NCBI GenBank assembly: GCA_949152475.1
Contig: OX424562.1
Coordinates: 25,358,209-25,422,208, forward strand
Reading direction: 5' to 3'
Source of the DNA: Terebella lapidaria
Lineage: Eukaryota > Annelida > Polychaeta > Terebellida > Terebellidae
Length of the DNA stretch: 64,000 nucleotides
In this document: piece after piece, positions 47,378 to 59,252 of the stretch
How the letters are laid out: each line of letters opens with the position of its first letter
Numbering within the stretch: the first letter of the stretch is position 1
Translations under genes and position numbers: made by a program
The notes under the pieces: generated by a model
Databases searched by the model: none
Seen by the model: only the letters and a program-made list of their open reading frames with translations
Told to the model about the DNA's origin: nothing

Positions 47378-49112
47378 GGTGATCTTGTGCGATGTATTAA
47401 AACTTTATCATCGTTTGCAATCCAACGATTCAGTTGTGAGCAAGGATCTTTCTCCTTGAAAGTCATTCGGTACTTGATTGACAGTTTGCATAGATTGGCG
47501 TGTTGTTCTGTTGGCATTACTCGTGATGAATTGTGCACAATTTAGCATAAATGGTCAATGAGTTCGTCGGTAGAATAAATTTCAATATAGAGATATTGGA
47601 ATTGGTTCCCACGCGTCTCTTAAAATACCCAATGTACGCTTATCGTGTGCCATACCCTGTGCGATGAATGCTAATGTGCGTCTCATTCACAAGTGTCGAA
47701 TAGCATGTCTGAAATGAAAAAAATGATATTGTCAAAATCTGTGTGCAGTTATGTAGTTTTCTGTAAAGTGTTTTCACATATATTCAATACCATGTGATAT
47801 AATATAATACATGTGTAATGACTGGCTGAGCAGTGAACATACAACATCACAAGTACGTATACGTGGTCCATGAAATAAGTTTATTGTTCGATACGATTTT
47901 GTCAGATGCCATCAACCCTTCACAAGCCAGTGACCAAAACATTTTATCAACCACAGTTTTGCAACCACTGAAATACTAAATTCTAGTAAAACCCATTTTC
48001 AGGACGAATCTATTTAAGATTGCGTATCGGTTACGTTCCGGTGCTTTCAATGGTTTGATACCATGTGAAATTTTGGTTCATATCTCGGCCATTTCGTAAC
48101 AAAGTTACATGAAATTTGGAACTTATATTCTGCATATATCTATGAAGGTGACGCCGAAAGCGATTGACGATTCCATTAATAAATTAGTATATAAATAGAG
48201 TTGAATGTGGCTGGAACAAATGTAACTTACGTTGCGTACACGAAGCATTACATGGTGCAGTTTCTTAACTGCAACGAGTTCACATATCCGTGATCAATAA
48301 CCTACCCTCCAATTTCAAGTATCCCATCGATATTCATGTCAAATTGATGTGCAAATATGTATATCTATTGCGATTCACTGAAAATGTCTTGTGCCGCTGG
48401 TCAGTGAAGCGCTAAGTACAGATCAACGGATTATTCGTATGGGAAATACCGTCAATGCTCAGCTTTTGAGAACGTTGTACTCAGGAGTGAGATGTTGTTG
48501 TGATTTTGCTTATATACTACTCTTAGAAAATAATAGAGTCGCTGAATTCTTGATAAAGTTTGCGGTTGAGTTCGCAATGCCAACGGATATAGTCGTTATT
48601 ATTGCGACTGACATTCAATTTCTTTTGCCCAGTGTATTTCCAATGCGGATGATATATAACATGTTATTTTGAACATCAAATTACCACCAAGTGTCGAGGT
48701 AAACCCCAAAACAGGCAGTAGGTTATTGTTCTATGATAAGTAATCTAACTATAGTCAAGAAGCTGTACCCTAAAACGCTGTCTGTTTCCTATGTAAGTTA
48801 CATTTAATTGGCGGAGTATAACGTTCCGGATCTGTATGATTATCGACTGGGTCTTCAATTTGGACATTGGACAAAGGTTGCAGTCATGTATAGAACCTAC
48901 GCAACAATTTTCAGCGAAATCCAATGTTAAACTGCAGAGCAAAAGCTCAAACAAAACACAGCAGAATTCAGCTGATAAGGCATCGATCCTGACTGTTAAG
49001 CATCCTTAACCATAGACGAAAAATTTTGTGAAATTTATTACAACCAAAATGTAATTGGGCAACGAATTCCTGAATTTTTTGGTGGCAGTTCAAGATTGGT
49101 CTATTCACCATC
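47378..49112. other. non-coding DNA inside the Harbinger-bearing block
   Basis: AT-rich sequence without a clear gene. No homology to the array copies is visible, in keeping with its being part of the inserted block. Confidence 0.35.
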
Positions 49113-50106
49113 TCAAATAGTCTTCTCGGGGGACTTACGTGGATGTATGCGCTGGTTTGATTGCCAATAAAGGCATGTTCTACAGTTCACAAGAATTGCA
49201 AGCACGAAAAAAGTACACCGACTGACTGGAGGTACAACTTCAGATTCTTTCTGAAATCGACAAATGCAAATGTCCGGGTAATGTCTCCAAATCCCCACTC
49301 GACACATTGTCTGAGAGGTGTCATAGAGCGATTGAAAGCATTTCGTTCTGGTGATATATTAGCACCTCTGAAAAGTGCTATCACACGGGAATCGAGAGGA
49401 TAGGCTGGGTCTCCATACACGTACAACACATTTCCATTTGCGTCTCTCTTTCGATCTAGCTGCTCCAAAATCCCACTTTCTCTCAGCATGCTGGCATCGT
49501 GTCTACGTCCTGTGAATGGTCCATGTACACATTCGGAGTTTGAATGCCTTGAAATTTTGTGTCCACTGTATAGTTCTCTTTGATTGGCCGATACAGACCT
49601 GGCCGACAAATGGGCACTGGGGTCCCATCAATAAATCCCCAGCATTTTTCTGAGGGGCATCCTTTAGTTTCGATCGCTCGAGAAAATGTCTCCATGGAAT
49701 TAGCATCAAGCCATTCTTGATCGAGATCCGTCAAAAGGTGTCCAAAAGTAGAATAGATATGCTGAGTGACCCACGCAACCACAGTGCTCAACTCCGACTT
49801 TGAACGCCCAAATATATTCGCCTAATCTGTCAACCTACATGGATAGGCGAGCATTCGTAATGTGATGCACATTGCATGGCTATCAGAAAATTTGGACCGA
49901 TTTTCCAAGTAGACAGTATCCGGTATATTCAGTAATTCTTTCAGCAATGGAATGTCATTTTTCTGGAAGCGAAACATTTTCCAACACTGTTCTGGTGATG
50001 TTGTGTTGAAATCGAACCTAAACTTTTTGTCAAGGGCTTTCTCTGCTTCTAGAAGTAGCCCTTCGTCGTCTTCCATCAAAGCTATTTCTAGGAGTTGTAG
50101 GGCCAT
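49113..50106 (-). pseudogene. PIF/Harbinger (HARBI1-like) transposase, almost full length, broken
   Basis: From ATG at 50106 (MALQLLEIALMEDDEG) the minus strand reads a HARBI1-like nuclease of about 330 codons. It has an N-terminal helical region with CITLRMLAYPCRLTD, the first catalytic Asp in CWGFIDGTPVPICRPG, GPFTGRRHDASMLRES, the second Asp in YVYGDPAYPL and the Glu in RQCVEWGFGD, so the DDE triad is intact. The C-terminus NCRTCLYWQSN completes it. One in-frame TAG at about 49822 and two frame changes (near 49520 and near 49210) break it. An upstream CAACTCAG could be a splice acceptor. The product would cut and move the element. Length is near the family's usual 340-400 residues. Confidence 0.9.
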
Positions 50107-50256
50107 GTTGCTCGTGGGCGTGGTGGGTAAAACAATACTGAGTTGAAAAACAATAACAAAGCTGCATTTCAAAATAATTATCATACATTGATTATCAATA
50201 TTTGTTAGTTTGTGCGTTTTTGTACAATGGGGCGTGTTTAGTACATAGCTGCAGTC

Positions 50257-50430
50257 GCCAGCTGGCAGCACTGTTTTTTGGGGTAAAATGACGTCACTAT
50301 TCTGCTTTCTGGCATTATCAATATAAACGTAATTCAACCGCCATCATTTACGTCACTATTGATTATAGACGATTTTCGTTGGTGATTTGGAGCCAAAAAT
50401 TTACCCTAAGAACAATGCTGCCACCTGTTG
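50257..50430. mobile_element. about 175-bp inverted-repeat element beside the transposase
   Basis: Arms GCTGGCAGCACTGTTTTTTG and, reversed from the right, GGTGGCAGCATTGTTCTTAG, both leading into GGGTAAA, face each other at 50257-50288 and 50399-50430. A 13-base direct repeat resembling TTACGTCACTATT lies inside near 50287 and 50347. It is either a short MITE or part of the Harbinger terminus. Confidence 0.45.
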
Positions 50431-51170
50431 AATGAGTATATGACATGCCCAATTGGAGTTAACACACTAACTCAAACGTCAGGAATGGGCGCATATCATC
50501 TACCAGTAGGCTGCGTAATCCGTTGTGCGAAACCTAATAAAGTTGTTCCTTTGAAAATATAACGCTGACGTTATCGTTACCGAGGTGAAGTGTTGTTTTA
50601 TGGTAAATGGTCTTGCGTCTGGTAATCTTAACGGCATGCGAAACCTCGTCCTCAACGTATAACGCAATCTCACGTGTCATATCTAAGCCACAACCAGGCA
50701 AGTAAACTAACTATAGCATGTCTGTTGGCTTCAGAATTACGTTTTGTGTTGAAACATTAACAACAACAAAAATATTTCTCCATCACTGCCGAAGTTAAAT
50801 TTCATAATTGTGCAAATGGTCATACACATATTTCAAATATGAATGTAGTTGTTAAAGACCAGTCAATTAATTCTATTATTACATGCCTACGAAAATGCTA
50901 CAATAGATTACACAGAGTGAAATCGGTCCGATATACTGCGGTATTGACCTCCTTCATATTGACCGGCGTCGCGCATAGCAACCGACGGTGTTTTGACGAT
51001 TTCGTATTGATGCGCTGGTGAAATGACGTTTTTGGTTTTGTAGTGCATGAAAATGTCCATAAAATTCTTTGCTTTCATGGTCTAAAATGGCTAGAAAAGT
51101 CAGTATTTTTAATCATATCTCTCCCGACGTGTGTGCATATCACAATGCGGCATATAATAATAAGTTAATC

Positions 51171-51283
51171 GACTGGATACAGTGTTTGAGGCCCTCGGTC
51201 GTGTCTGGGCCGCGGACGCACTCGCAAGCTCGTGCGTGCTACGGCCCATACACGACCTCGGGCCTCAAACACTGTATCCAGTC
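51171..51283. mobile_element. 113-bp near-perfect palindrome
   Basis: Left arm GACTGGATACAGTGTTTGAG and right arm CTCAAACACTGTATCCAGTC are perfect complements, and pairing continues into GGCCC..CGTGT with few mismatches around a GC-rich centre. It is a foldback element or hairpin in AT-rich DNA. TTAAT on the left and AATTA on the right may relate to the target. Confidence 0.75.
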
Positions 51284-51826
51284 AATTACCTATAATACCT
51301 ACCTATCTATATGTGATGTTATTTCAGGCCGCTATGAAGAAAATGCCAATGCAGTACACACATCACAATAACAGGCCCCACTGGAAAGTATTGCGTGCAC
51401 TTCTGTGACTATGATGAGGGCTCACTCCCAGAATAATTCTGATTCAATTGCGCAGTACTGAACACTACACATAACACTATAAATATATATTATCAAATAA
51501 GCTATAGGCTTACACAATATAATGGCCATAGATATCGTTCATAATTATAGATCTTCTTCCAATAGAATGTATATTTTTTGTCAGTGGGTTTAGCATATAC
51601 GCTGATTTGTCACTTCTAAATTTTCCGTAACCAGGTGAAATGTGGCTTACATCATTTTACGTATGATGATGAATTGCCACATTTTGGGAGTGAACTCTTT
51701 ATTTAGGATTAATTCCATGATTTTCAACAAAAAAAGGAAACACTGGATCCCATGAAAACACTCCCGTACGCTTTTTCTGGAATATACGTATGAGTAGAAG
51801 TTGATACCGACAAAACAGACGTATTC

Positions 51827-52025
51827 ATCACTGGGTGGGAGCTTGCCCATGACTCTTGACGAGTCAATCTTTTCTCGCAAGGGCTTTGCTCGGCATAAAA
51901 AAATTGTCCAATAGGCTTTCAGATGCACCTGTGATTAAAGATTTTTGCCGAGCAAAGCCCCTGCGAGGAAAGATTTTTACCGAGTTGACTCGTCATGAAT
52001 CATGGACAAGCTCCCACCCAGTGAT
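51827..52025. mobile_element. 199-bp foldback element in the array
   Basis: Left ATCACTGGGTGGGAGCTTG and right CAAGCTCCCACCCAGTGAT are exact complements. The arms continue with small gaps through TGACGAGTCAA and CTCGCA..GGCTTTGCTCGGCA for about 85 bases, leaving a short AT-rich loop. Array sequence resumes directly at 52026. It looks like a MITE with very long inverted repeats. Confidence 0.8.
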
Positions 52026-52150
52026 CAAACAAAATAACACCTATGTAAGCTGTCAAACAAGAGACCATTCACTAAATGAATCCCAGTTGCTCATAGCAGC
52101 AGGCTGAATATATTTGATTTGTTGTGACTATTGTATGTTTACTATACCCT

Positions 52151-55100
52151 GACCAAATAAATCTGGAACAATGATTGGTCTGTGTCAACACTATTATGCT
52201 AACACATATTTGTATTCGTTCTGGTAAACAGTCGCCCATTTCTATTCAACTGCACCGTTGCGGTCCACTCGACAATATGGAATTTGTTTAGGCTTGTTAC
52301 ATGTCGCGTAGATATTGAATACTTTGAGCCCCTTGCTATCGTAGTCCACAGAGCGATAAATAGGGCTTACTAGTAACCGAGAAGAACATCAAAGTGATCG
52401 TTGAATCAAAATGACTCTTTTTACACACGTCAATTGAAATGTTAGAGCTGACGCCCATGACGAGCTGTGCTTGAGTTGCTCTCGAGTATTTCAGCAAACG
52501 ATCATGCACCCGTTCCTCTCAAACGTCAGCTATTAGATTCACCGAATGAGCAGGTAGGAAAAGAAACACTTAATTTAGTTTATTGGACGGACCTACTTTG
52601 AATCATCAGTAAAATAATATTCACAGATATAGAACGGAGTCAGTAATCCAATCACTAAGTCATTTGTCCCACGAAACCTGAAGGAACTTAATGAGTTTGC
52701 ATATGACAATAAGAGACACAGTATATGACAATTAAGAGGTGATTGTGATGAGGTTGATCTTGTTTGCAGGCGATGTATCGTGTTTGATGAAGTAGTAATA
52801 ATATTATTACAATTTTAAAACATGTCTTTTCAAATGGTGAGATACCAATGTGAAACGTGGCTCTATTGCTACTGACAAGACAGCAATACCTGAGACAGAA
52901 AAGAGATGTGAGATGTGTTTCATTTCTTCAGATTACCGTGTTCTACACTCTCTGAGATTACCTGTAAAATATCAATTATTCATGCATTGATACCCCCGGA
53001 GCAATGGATTGACAGAATTTCGTGATCGCTCATTCCACAGACCATCGCACGAAGAAGAAACTATTGGTACCAAAAAATAGGTGAAAATTTGTGTAATTTT
53101 TTTTAGATGGGTTTACAAGAAATTCACATGGACGTTTATTAGTCTCCACTCATGAACGCAATTACATTTAGTTGTGAAATATACCATGTCGTATGTTGTG
53201 TGGATGTCTGGTATTTGAGACCACAATCAACATTTGATCCATCGTATAAGGGATAAACGCCATATTTATGGATGCACCAGGTTACTTTTCTGAATTATTA
53301 TCACATTTTTACGTTGTTGTGGTAGATGACGTATGTTGTTCGGTCATCAGTGCAATGGTGGGCAATAATAACTTAGCCGATGTTTAGTGTATTGTCAGAC
53401 ATTAAAAGTTCTGGTCCATTATGTCGTAACCCAAAGGTGACACTCTTCATCAATGATTAACACGCGTTGAATACTGGTGGATCAAACCGCACAACTGGCT
53501 GTTTTGTTGTTAGTGCCTCTCCGTTTGGTGCAAAAAATGTTGCTTTCTCATCATTCACGAATATGCTTCACACTATACACACATGCTATAGCAAATATCC
53601 TAGCAATTGACAGTCGTCAATCGTAATGAAGCCAACCCTGCACTGTTCACATTTTGTTGCAATAAAACAATATTCTTCCAATTACCAGATTGCGTGCACC
53701 AATAGCTATCAATATGACGTCGATGTGTGCATGCAATGTCCATATCTATTTTTCGAAAGACATTTGTTCAAGAGCTATTTAATGAATGTTTGAATAATGG
53801 AACCGTGACCCGATAAGTTCAAGGTACGTGCTTTTTTTCAAATCCCATGTTTGTTGAAATAGTGCAACATTCCATTGTTTATATTCATCGAAACATAAAT
53901 GAACCAGAAGATTTCGGTCAGTATATCATACAGCTTGTCACTATTGAGCTGTCCAGAATAAATGAGTCATTGTTGTGTGCCGCGTGCTCAAAGAATTATG
54001 AACGTCTTGGACATCTATTCTATATTGATGCTATGAAAGTAAGAACCAATTTTTAAATTAGCCGAATTTTCAGCATTTTTGTTCGTCACGAAAACTTGAA
54101 AGTACATCTCGAGAATATATAGGAAATATGCACAAATCGATGACAATTACTCAGAAAATCATAGTCAACCTTGCATGAAAGCACTGGGTAGAGAATGATG
54201 GCTTGCCGACATTGCCTGATGCCACAGCATCTATACAAATACCAATGACGTCATGAGGCTGTATTCAGGATTTGTTTCAAACGCAGGTAGCATTGAGAAG
54301 ATGATCGATGAGAGACTGATTGGCTCGAGTTTGAAATTTGGTTGTGGAAGCTCATTCCAAGCACAGAAAACATGCTTTCGAATCAAATCATTATGCAATT
54401 TGTCATTCTATAGACAAATGAAAATATTACAGAATGAATAAAATCAACCAATCAATCAATTCAAGTGATTCCAGCTTGAAGAATTACATGCGTGTGCCAG
54501 ATGGAAGCATGTCACGACATATGATACATATCTTATCGGCATCATCATTGTTGTTGTTTATAGCAGGAAAAACTATGTCAGGCCTATCAGTGACCGAACG
54601 ATGTATCAGCCACAAGATATCATCCATGTCATGAAGATTATTCTCTGAAGAATGTGCGCATGTGTACTTACTCATTGAAAAGGTTACTAGTATACTTCCC
54701 GATATTTTCGTATTGTGTATTTATAATTCTACCTGTGTGGTGTTGGTGTTGCCTTGGTGACATCGATTCAGCTTTACACTCGTGACAAAAAATGAACATG
54801 ATGCAATTACATGTCCCTACCAGACTACATCGCTCAACGCTCGTATGACACATGGAAGTAATTTATTGATGATACCCAACTTTCCTGGACGATTGACAGA
54901 TGCAGTCATGTCGATTCTCTGCACTGATTTATTCAATTCTAGATTTTGGATAATCGAAACGCTTCTTTACACTATTTGTGAGTGGGCTGTTTTGGTGTAA
55001 TACATAAATTTTAATGGCAATACTAACCCCGATGTAAGTGTTTTTGCCGAATGACGCATGTAAACAAGAACAAGTTCGCTGGATATGAAACAGCTAATTT

Positions 55101-56500
55101 ACTGTTAATTGTATTTCGACTGACATTGGACTTTGAGATAGACATCATACTTGGGAAGCCCGGCAGTGTCCCAGTGACTCTCCCAAAGTTGTTGATGGGA
55201 TTCTCCCAACTGCCTGACCGATTTCTAGGTTGGAGAGGGCCACTGCTGGGGCTAATACCTGTGTATCGGTTCCATGTCAATTACTAACGAGCGTGGGAGG
55301 ATTGATGTTATCATATCCTTTTCAATCTATAACTCAATCTCACTTGCCATGTCTAAGCCACAACAAGGCAAGACAACACAACCTTTAGCATGTAAGTTGG
55401 CCCCATAATGAACTTTTACGACATAACTTGAGCAACAACAAAGACACTGCTCCACCACTAAGATGGACGCGCCCGACCTGATTTGCGCAGTGTCATATGC
55501 CGATCGATTGGAGAGGATATTGATATATGAAGGCAGATTCATAACACACTCAATAAGTGATCTTTATATGTCATGATATAATTGTGCGGGGTGACAAATG
55601 GTCATACTCGTGCTCTAAATATGAATGTAGTTAATAAAGACCAATTAATACATTTAAATAACCGTGGTGGTGTTACTTCAAGCCAATTTAGAAATTCTAA
55701 CAATACAGTGCATATATACATCATACAAACAGGACCCCACCAGAAAGAAGTGCCTGCAATTCCGGGATTATGGTGATAGCTCAATCCGAGAAGGATTCCA
55801 ATCCAATTGCGGACTACTTAATACTATATAGTTACACCAATATATATGGTAAAAGTGAGTTGATATATGGCGCCCAACATGTGTGTAAGCATGACTCTTT
55901 GTTCTCGTCGATTCATCATTTTCTGAGGATGAACTCGTTATCCATCATGGTTAATCCCACGATCTCATGAAAAACAATGGAACCTGCAAGAGCAACCGAT
56001 CATGTGTTTTTTGCCAGACTGTAATCTAGACAAACAATCTCGCGTGTACTGTCTCATGGGTGATTGCTTTTGGTTAATGATTTTAATCTGACGCACGGGT
56101 CAAAACGAAATAACACCGATGCAAGCTATCAAACACGATACCTTTCACTAAATTAATCCCATATGGTTTTGGCAGCACGCTGAATATATTTGCATTGTTG
56201 TGACTATTGTACGTTTACTAAACCCCGACCACATGAATCTAGAACAATGATTGGTCTGTGTCAACACTATCGCCCTAATACGTGTTTGTATTCATACTGT
56301 TACACAGCCGCCCATATCTAGTCAACTGCATGACTGCCATCAACTCGTCAATGGAGAGTTTGTTCAGGCTTATTGTCTGTCTCGTAGCTATACAACGATA
56401 CGAGTAGAGTGTGGGTTGTTTGAATACCTGCTGCCGTATTCCAATGATTGCGATAAGTTGGACTCAATGTACTCATTTGATACTCATTAGATACCTTTTT
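52151..56500. repeat. older array copies (unit 6 and the start of unit 7)
   Basis: The landmark TGATTGGTCTGTGTCAACAC occurs at 52172 and 56248, a spacing of 4.08 kb. Between them, in the order seen in other copies, are GGGTTTACAAGAAATTCACA (53107; like 41396), GTCGTAACCCAAAGGTGACA (53420; like 43988), GTGCCAGATGGAAGCATGTC (54493; like 44610 and 17378), TTGTGTATTTATAATTCTAC (54712) and GCAACAACAAAGACACTGCT (55432; like 18054). The unit lacks the sequence at 41470-43740 of unit 5. Unit 7 is traceable only to about 56500. Confidence 0.8.
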
Positions 56501-56661
56501 GGATACACAGATGCAAATGAAGACAACATTCCATAGTAATAATTTAAATAGATATTGACAAACAGATAAGACCGATGGACGAATTTGCTGTATACAGGTC
56601 TTATAAAGGAAGAACATAATTAAGCCCTGCAAAATGAGTGAAATGGCACAAGCTGAATAGG

Positions 56662-56683
56662 TAATAATAATAATAATAATAAT
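56662..56683. repeat. (TAA)n microsatellite
   Basis: Seven consecutive TAA units. Confidence 0.95.
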
Positions 56684-58210
56684 CAGATTTGTTTAACGAC
56701 GGTCCATGATGGTAGGCAATTCTGCCTGTCTTCCCCATCCCCCGTCGAGTGACATTTTTGAATTTGGAAAGCACATTCGAATTGCAAACAATCAACTAGA
56801 TTTCGACTGGTTTCAGAATGAATTTTTTCACAAGAATGTTATAAAACCGAAATGGCCATCGCACACAATAGTCTGATGCATAAAATTTATAAGGGAATGT
56901 CTGAGCATGTTTTCCAATAATGGCCCATCGAATCCAAAATGGCCTCCATTTTGAGTTAAATCTTGCAAACTTTAAAAAAAAACTTTACGTAAGCACTAAA
57001 GATTGAAAAGTCAACGTGTGTTCACGGATACAGCATCATGCCAACAGATCACGGTAACATCTGTCCGGCAATGAACATGGAATTATTACCCAAGCACAAA
57101 GTATTCCAAGTGAACAAAACCGAGTCCGTTATCCAATCTCAAAATCCAGTGTCAGACAAAATCGAGAAAATTTATGGAACTTCATGAAACCCCATATATT
57201 GCCATAAAGAGGTGGAATCAAGGGTTCCGTGAAAAGAATCAGCATTTCCTGCCCCACATGTGGCACCCGTCATACAAACAAGTCCTGTCGCAAATTTGGT
57301 GTAATTTTCCAACAGATCGTGATGAAGTCCATACAATTTCTCAACATACAACGATGGATAAGCACAACGCCAGAACAGTGCAAATGTGATTTAAAAAATG
57401 CACGAGTACAAAATCGAAGGGCTACCACAGAAGTACATGACAAAGGAACATTTCGGAAAATATTTTGACAGAAAAGACACTCGCCCTGCATAAAAAAGAC
57501 TAACAAATTAATCAATTAATCATTTGAATAACTTATTTTTTTCTGTGCTCTAAATATTTTCTATTATGCTTATTTTCAGATTACATTTGATATATTTCAC
57601 TAGACGTTGATGTACTTAATTTAACGCTGTTAAGGTCACGTGTATAGCCGAATATATAGTACACATATATACTCGAACTTTGGACACCCAAGCTCAATTA
57701 TGCTGGTTGCAAACTATGGCATGAACGGTATACTACCAAAAAACTTGTCAGGTTTTATTACAATAATTGCCCACAATCAAGGATTGATGCAGTTATTTGG
57801 AACTGTGTGTAACTACTCCATATACGGCTATCGAACCTCTATGTTCAGTAAATATACTTCTGCTATTTTCAGCATTGTGTATTATAGCCACGTGTGTCTA
57901 TCTGTGAAATGACTATTGCTACTCTCAAATACATCATATTGTATAATAATATCACGTGATATGTCAATATTGTGTGGTATTGCGACAAAATCCATACACT
58001 TTGATACCTCCAGCGAACTTGAACGGGCAGAAAACGCGATAAACTGTGTTTAGAAATCACATCTTGGTTACTTTCAAGGAATAAAAGGTGATGCAACATG
58101 ACCATCTATGATTGAAACATTCAAATACTGGAAACTGATTTTGGTATCAGTTCCCTCCCTGTCTGGAGTAAAAAAAAATGCTGTTCTTTTCTGTGTGACA
58201 TAGTATAGAA

Positions 58211-58310
58211 AATATTGACTGGTGCCCGTGTAAAAGACATAACAATTTGACCCTTGGGAGGGAGTGTTCAGATGATCTATTGCCCGCGGCCGAGGGCACC
58301 AGTCAATATT
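58211..58310. mobile_element. 100-bp foldback element
   Basis: AATATTGACTGGTGCCC at the left and GGGCACCAGTCAATATT at the right are perfect 17-base complements and the match extends a few bases outward. The interior is unrelated and holds GCCCGCGGCC. Likely a short MITE or hairpin. Confidence 0.7.
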
Positions 58311-58406
58311 TGTTTTAGTAAATTCTATAATAATATCTTCCTGAAGGAATTAAAAGACTGACACATGAATGTATGGTGTTTCGAAACTAACGTCATTTGC
58401 CAACTT

Positions 58407-58536
58407 CATAGGGAGCGGTCACTAGTCCTTCGTTCTGTTGCCCGGGTGCTGAATCAGCGTTATGTTGCCCGGCAAAACAAGCAGGTAGGTCATAGTGATT
58501 TCTATATGTCGACCATGTGACCGCTCCTGACCTATG
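58407..58536. mobile_element. possible 130-bp inverted-repeat element
   Basis: CATAGGGAGCGGTCAC at the left pairs with GTGACCGCTCCTGACCTATG at the right, with one small gap. Only the ends match. It may be a short MITE. Confidence 0.4.
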
Positions 58537-58736
58537 GCAAGCCAGCTTATGGTCATAGCATTCACTAATCTGACATTGTGTATGGAAAATGATTCAACAT
58601 TTGAGTGTGTAGCATATTTGGAAGTGTGCAATACGGAAAGTTGGTGTAATAATATTGACAATAATTTCATTTCACTCGCACAAAAAATAAACACTTCGAA
58701 GGGACAAGGGCGCAAAATGAACTAAAAAATGAAAGT

Positions 58737-59252
58737 ATGTTATCAGTCACAAATCACAACATGATTCGATACCACTATAGCATCCGGTGCACTTCCATGT
58801 ATTTCACTCAAGAATCTTTTGGGGGTGATCTAATGATGCATTGTGACTTCTGTAAGAAATCTGTTCAAATGCCATTCTCGGCCAATACTCCACCTCGAGA
58901 CTTGCTATGTGTTCATAGCAACTCAGCTCTATCTTACACAATATGGTCCGTTGTGGGGGAAACCTTTACCTACCTCATTTCATTTAAGCCACATGCCGAG
59001 GACACATGCCCACTCACAAATCGCAGAATCATGCTCCGTATGACCCGTATCTACGTATTATTGAAAACAGGAATTCACCATACATGTACTGTTTCACGGA
59101 TACATGCATACCGTGAACAACATGGAAGCAATGTTTATAGATTGAGGTCATGTAGCGCATCACTTGGCACGAATGTTGCAGGAGATCATGCGGGACATCA
59201 CAATACATGTCATATAAATTGTCTATTTGCTTATAAATTTTGCCACATGTAA
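58737..59252 (+). CDS. uncharacterised 171-codon open frame
   Basis: An uninterrupted frame from ATG at 58737 to TAA at 59250-59252. It has 171 residues, rich in Cys and His (for example MHCDFCKKSVQMPF), with no signal peptide, membrane helix or domain that I recognise. It has no visible splice partners. The length is somewhat more than expected by chance in DNA of this composition. It could be a lone exon, a fragment of an unknown element, or chance. Confidence 0.2.
   Translation: MLSVTNHNMIRYHYSIRCTSMYFTQESFGGDLMMHCDFCKKSVQMPFSANTPPRDLLCVHSNSALSYTIWSVVGETFTYLISFKPHAEDTCPLTNRRIMLRMTRIYVLLKTGIHHTCTVSRIHAYREQHGSNVYRLRSCSASLGTNVAGDHAGHHNTCHINCLFAYKFCHM

Larger units (their letters stand above)
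45295..50650. mobile_element. 5.4 kb insertion carrying PIF/Harbinger genes, inside array unit 5
   Basis: Array sequence stops in AACGAGCGTGGGATG (about 45280) and resumes at AACGCAATCTCACGTGTCAT (about 50661), which are adjacent in unit 6 (55286-55346). The block between therefore arrived as an insertion or series of insertions. It contains a coiled-coil second-gene remnant (plus strand), a HARBI1-like transposase (minus strand, convergent), a TIR-bounded 1.03 kb element and a small inverted-repeat element. Terminal repeats of the whole block are not clear: CGCACAACG occurs near the left end and in complement near 50524, which is weak. The limits are good to about 20 bases. Confidence 0.6.
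50651..52150. repeat. older array copy (unit 5), right part
   Basis: Array sequence resumes with CAATCTCACGTGTCATATCT, which matches 55341 onward in unit 6. It continues through CAACAACAAAAATATTTCTC, TATGAATGTAGTTGTTAAAG (like 55620) and ACACCTATGTAAGCTGTCAA (like 56118) to the next landmark at 52172. Two palindromic elements interrupt it. Confidence 0.75.

Noticed and set aside
47378-47720. Continuation of the Harbinger second gene on the minus strand
   Set aside because: Stops in all frames and no MADF or Myb pattern could be read.
57174-57480. Overlapping frames near 57.2 kb with a Cys-containing segment (SCPTCGTRHTNKSC), a possible zinc-binding protein
   Set aside because: A single short motif in a frame of under 80 codons with no support from neighbours.
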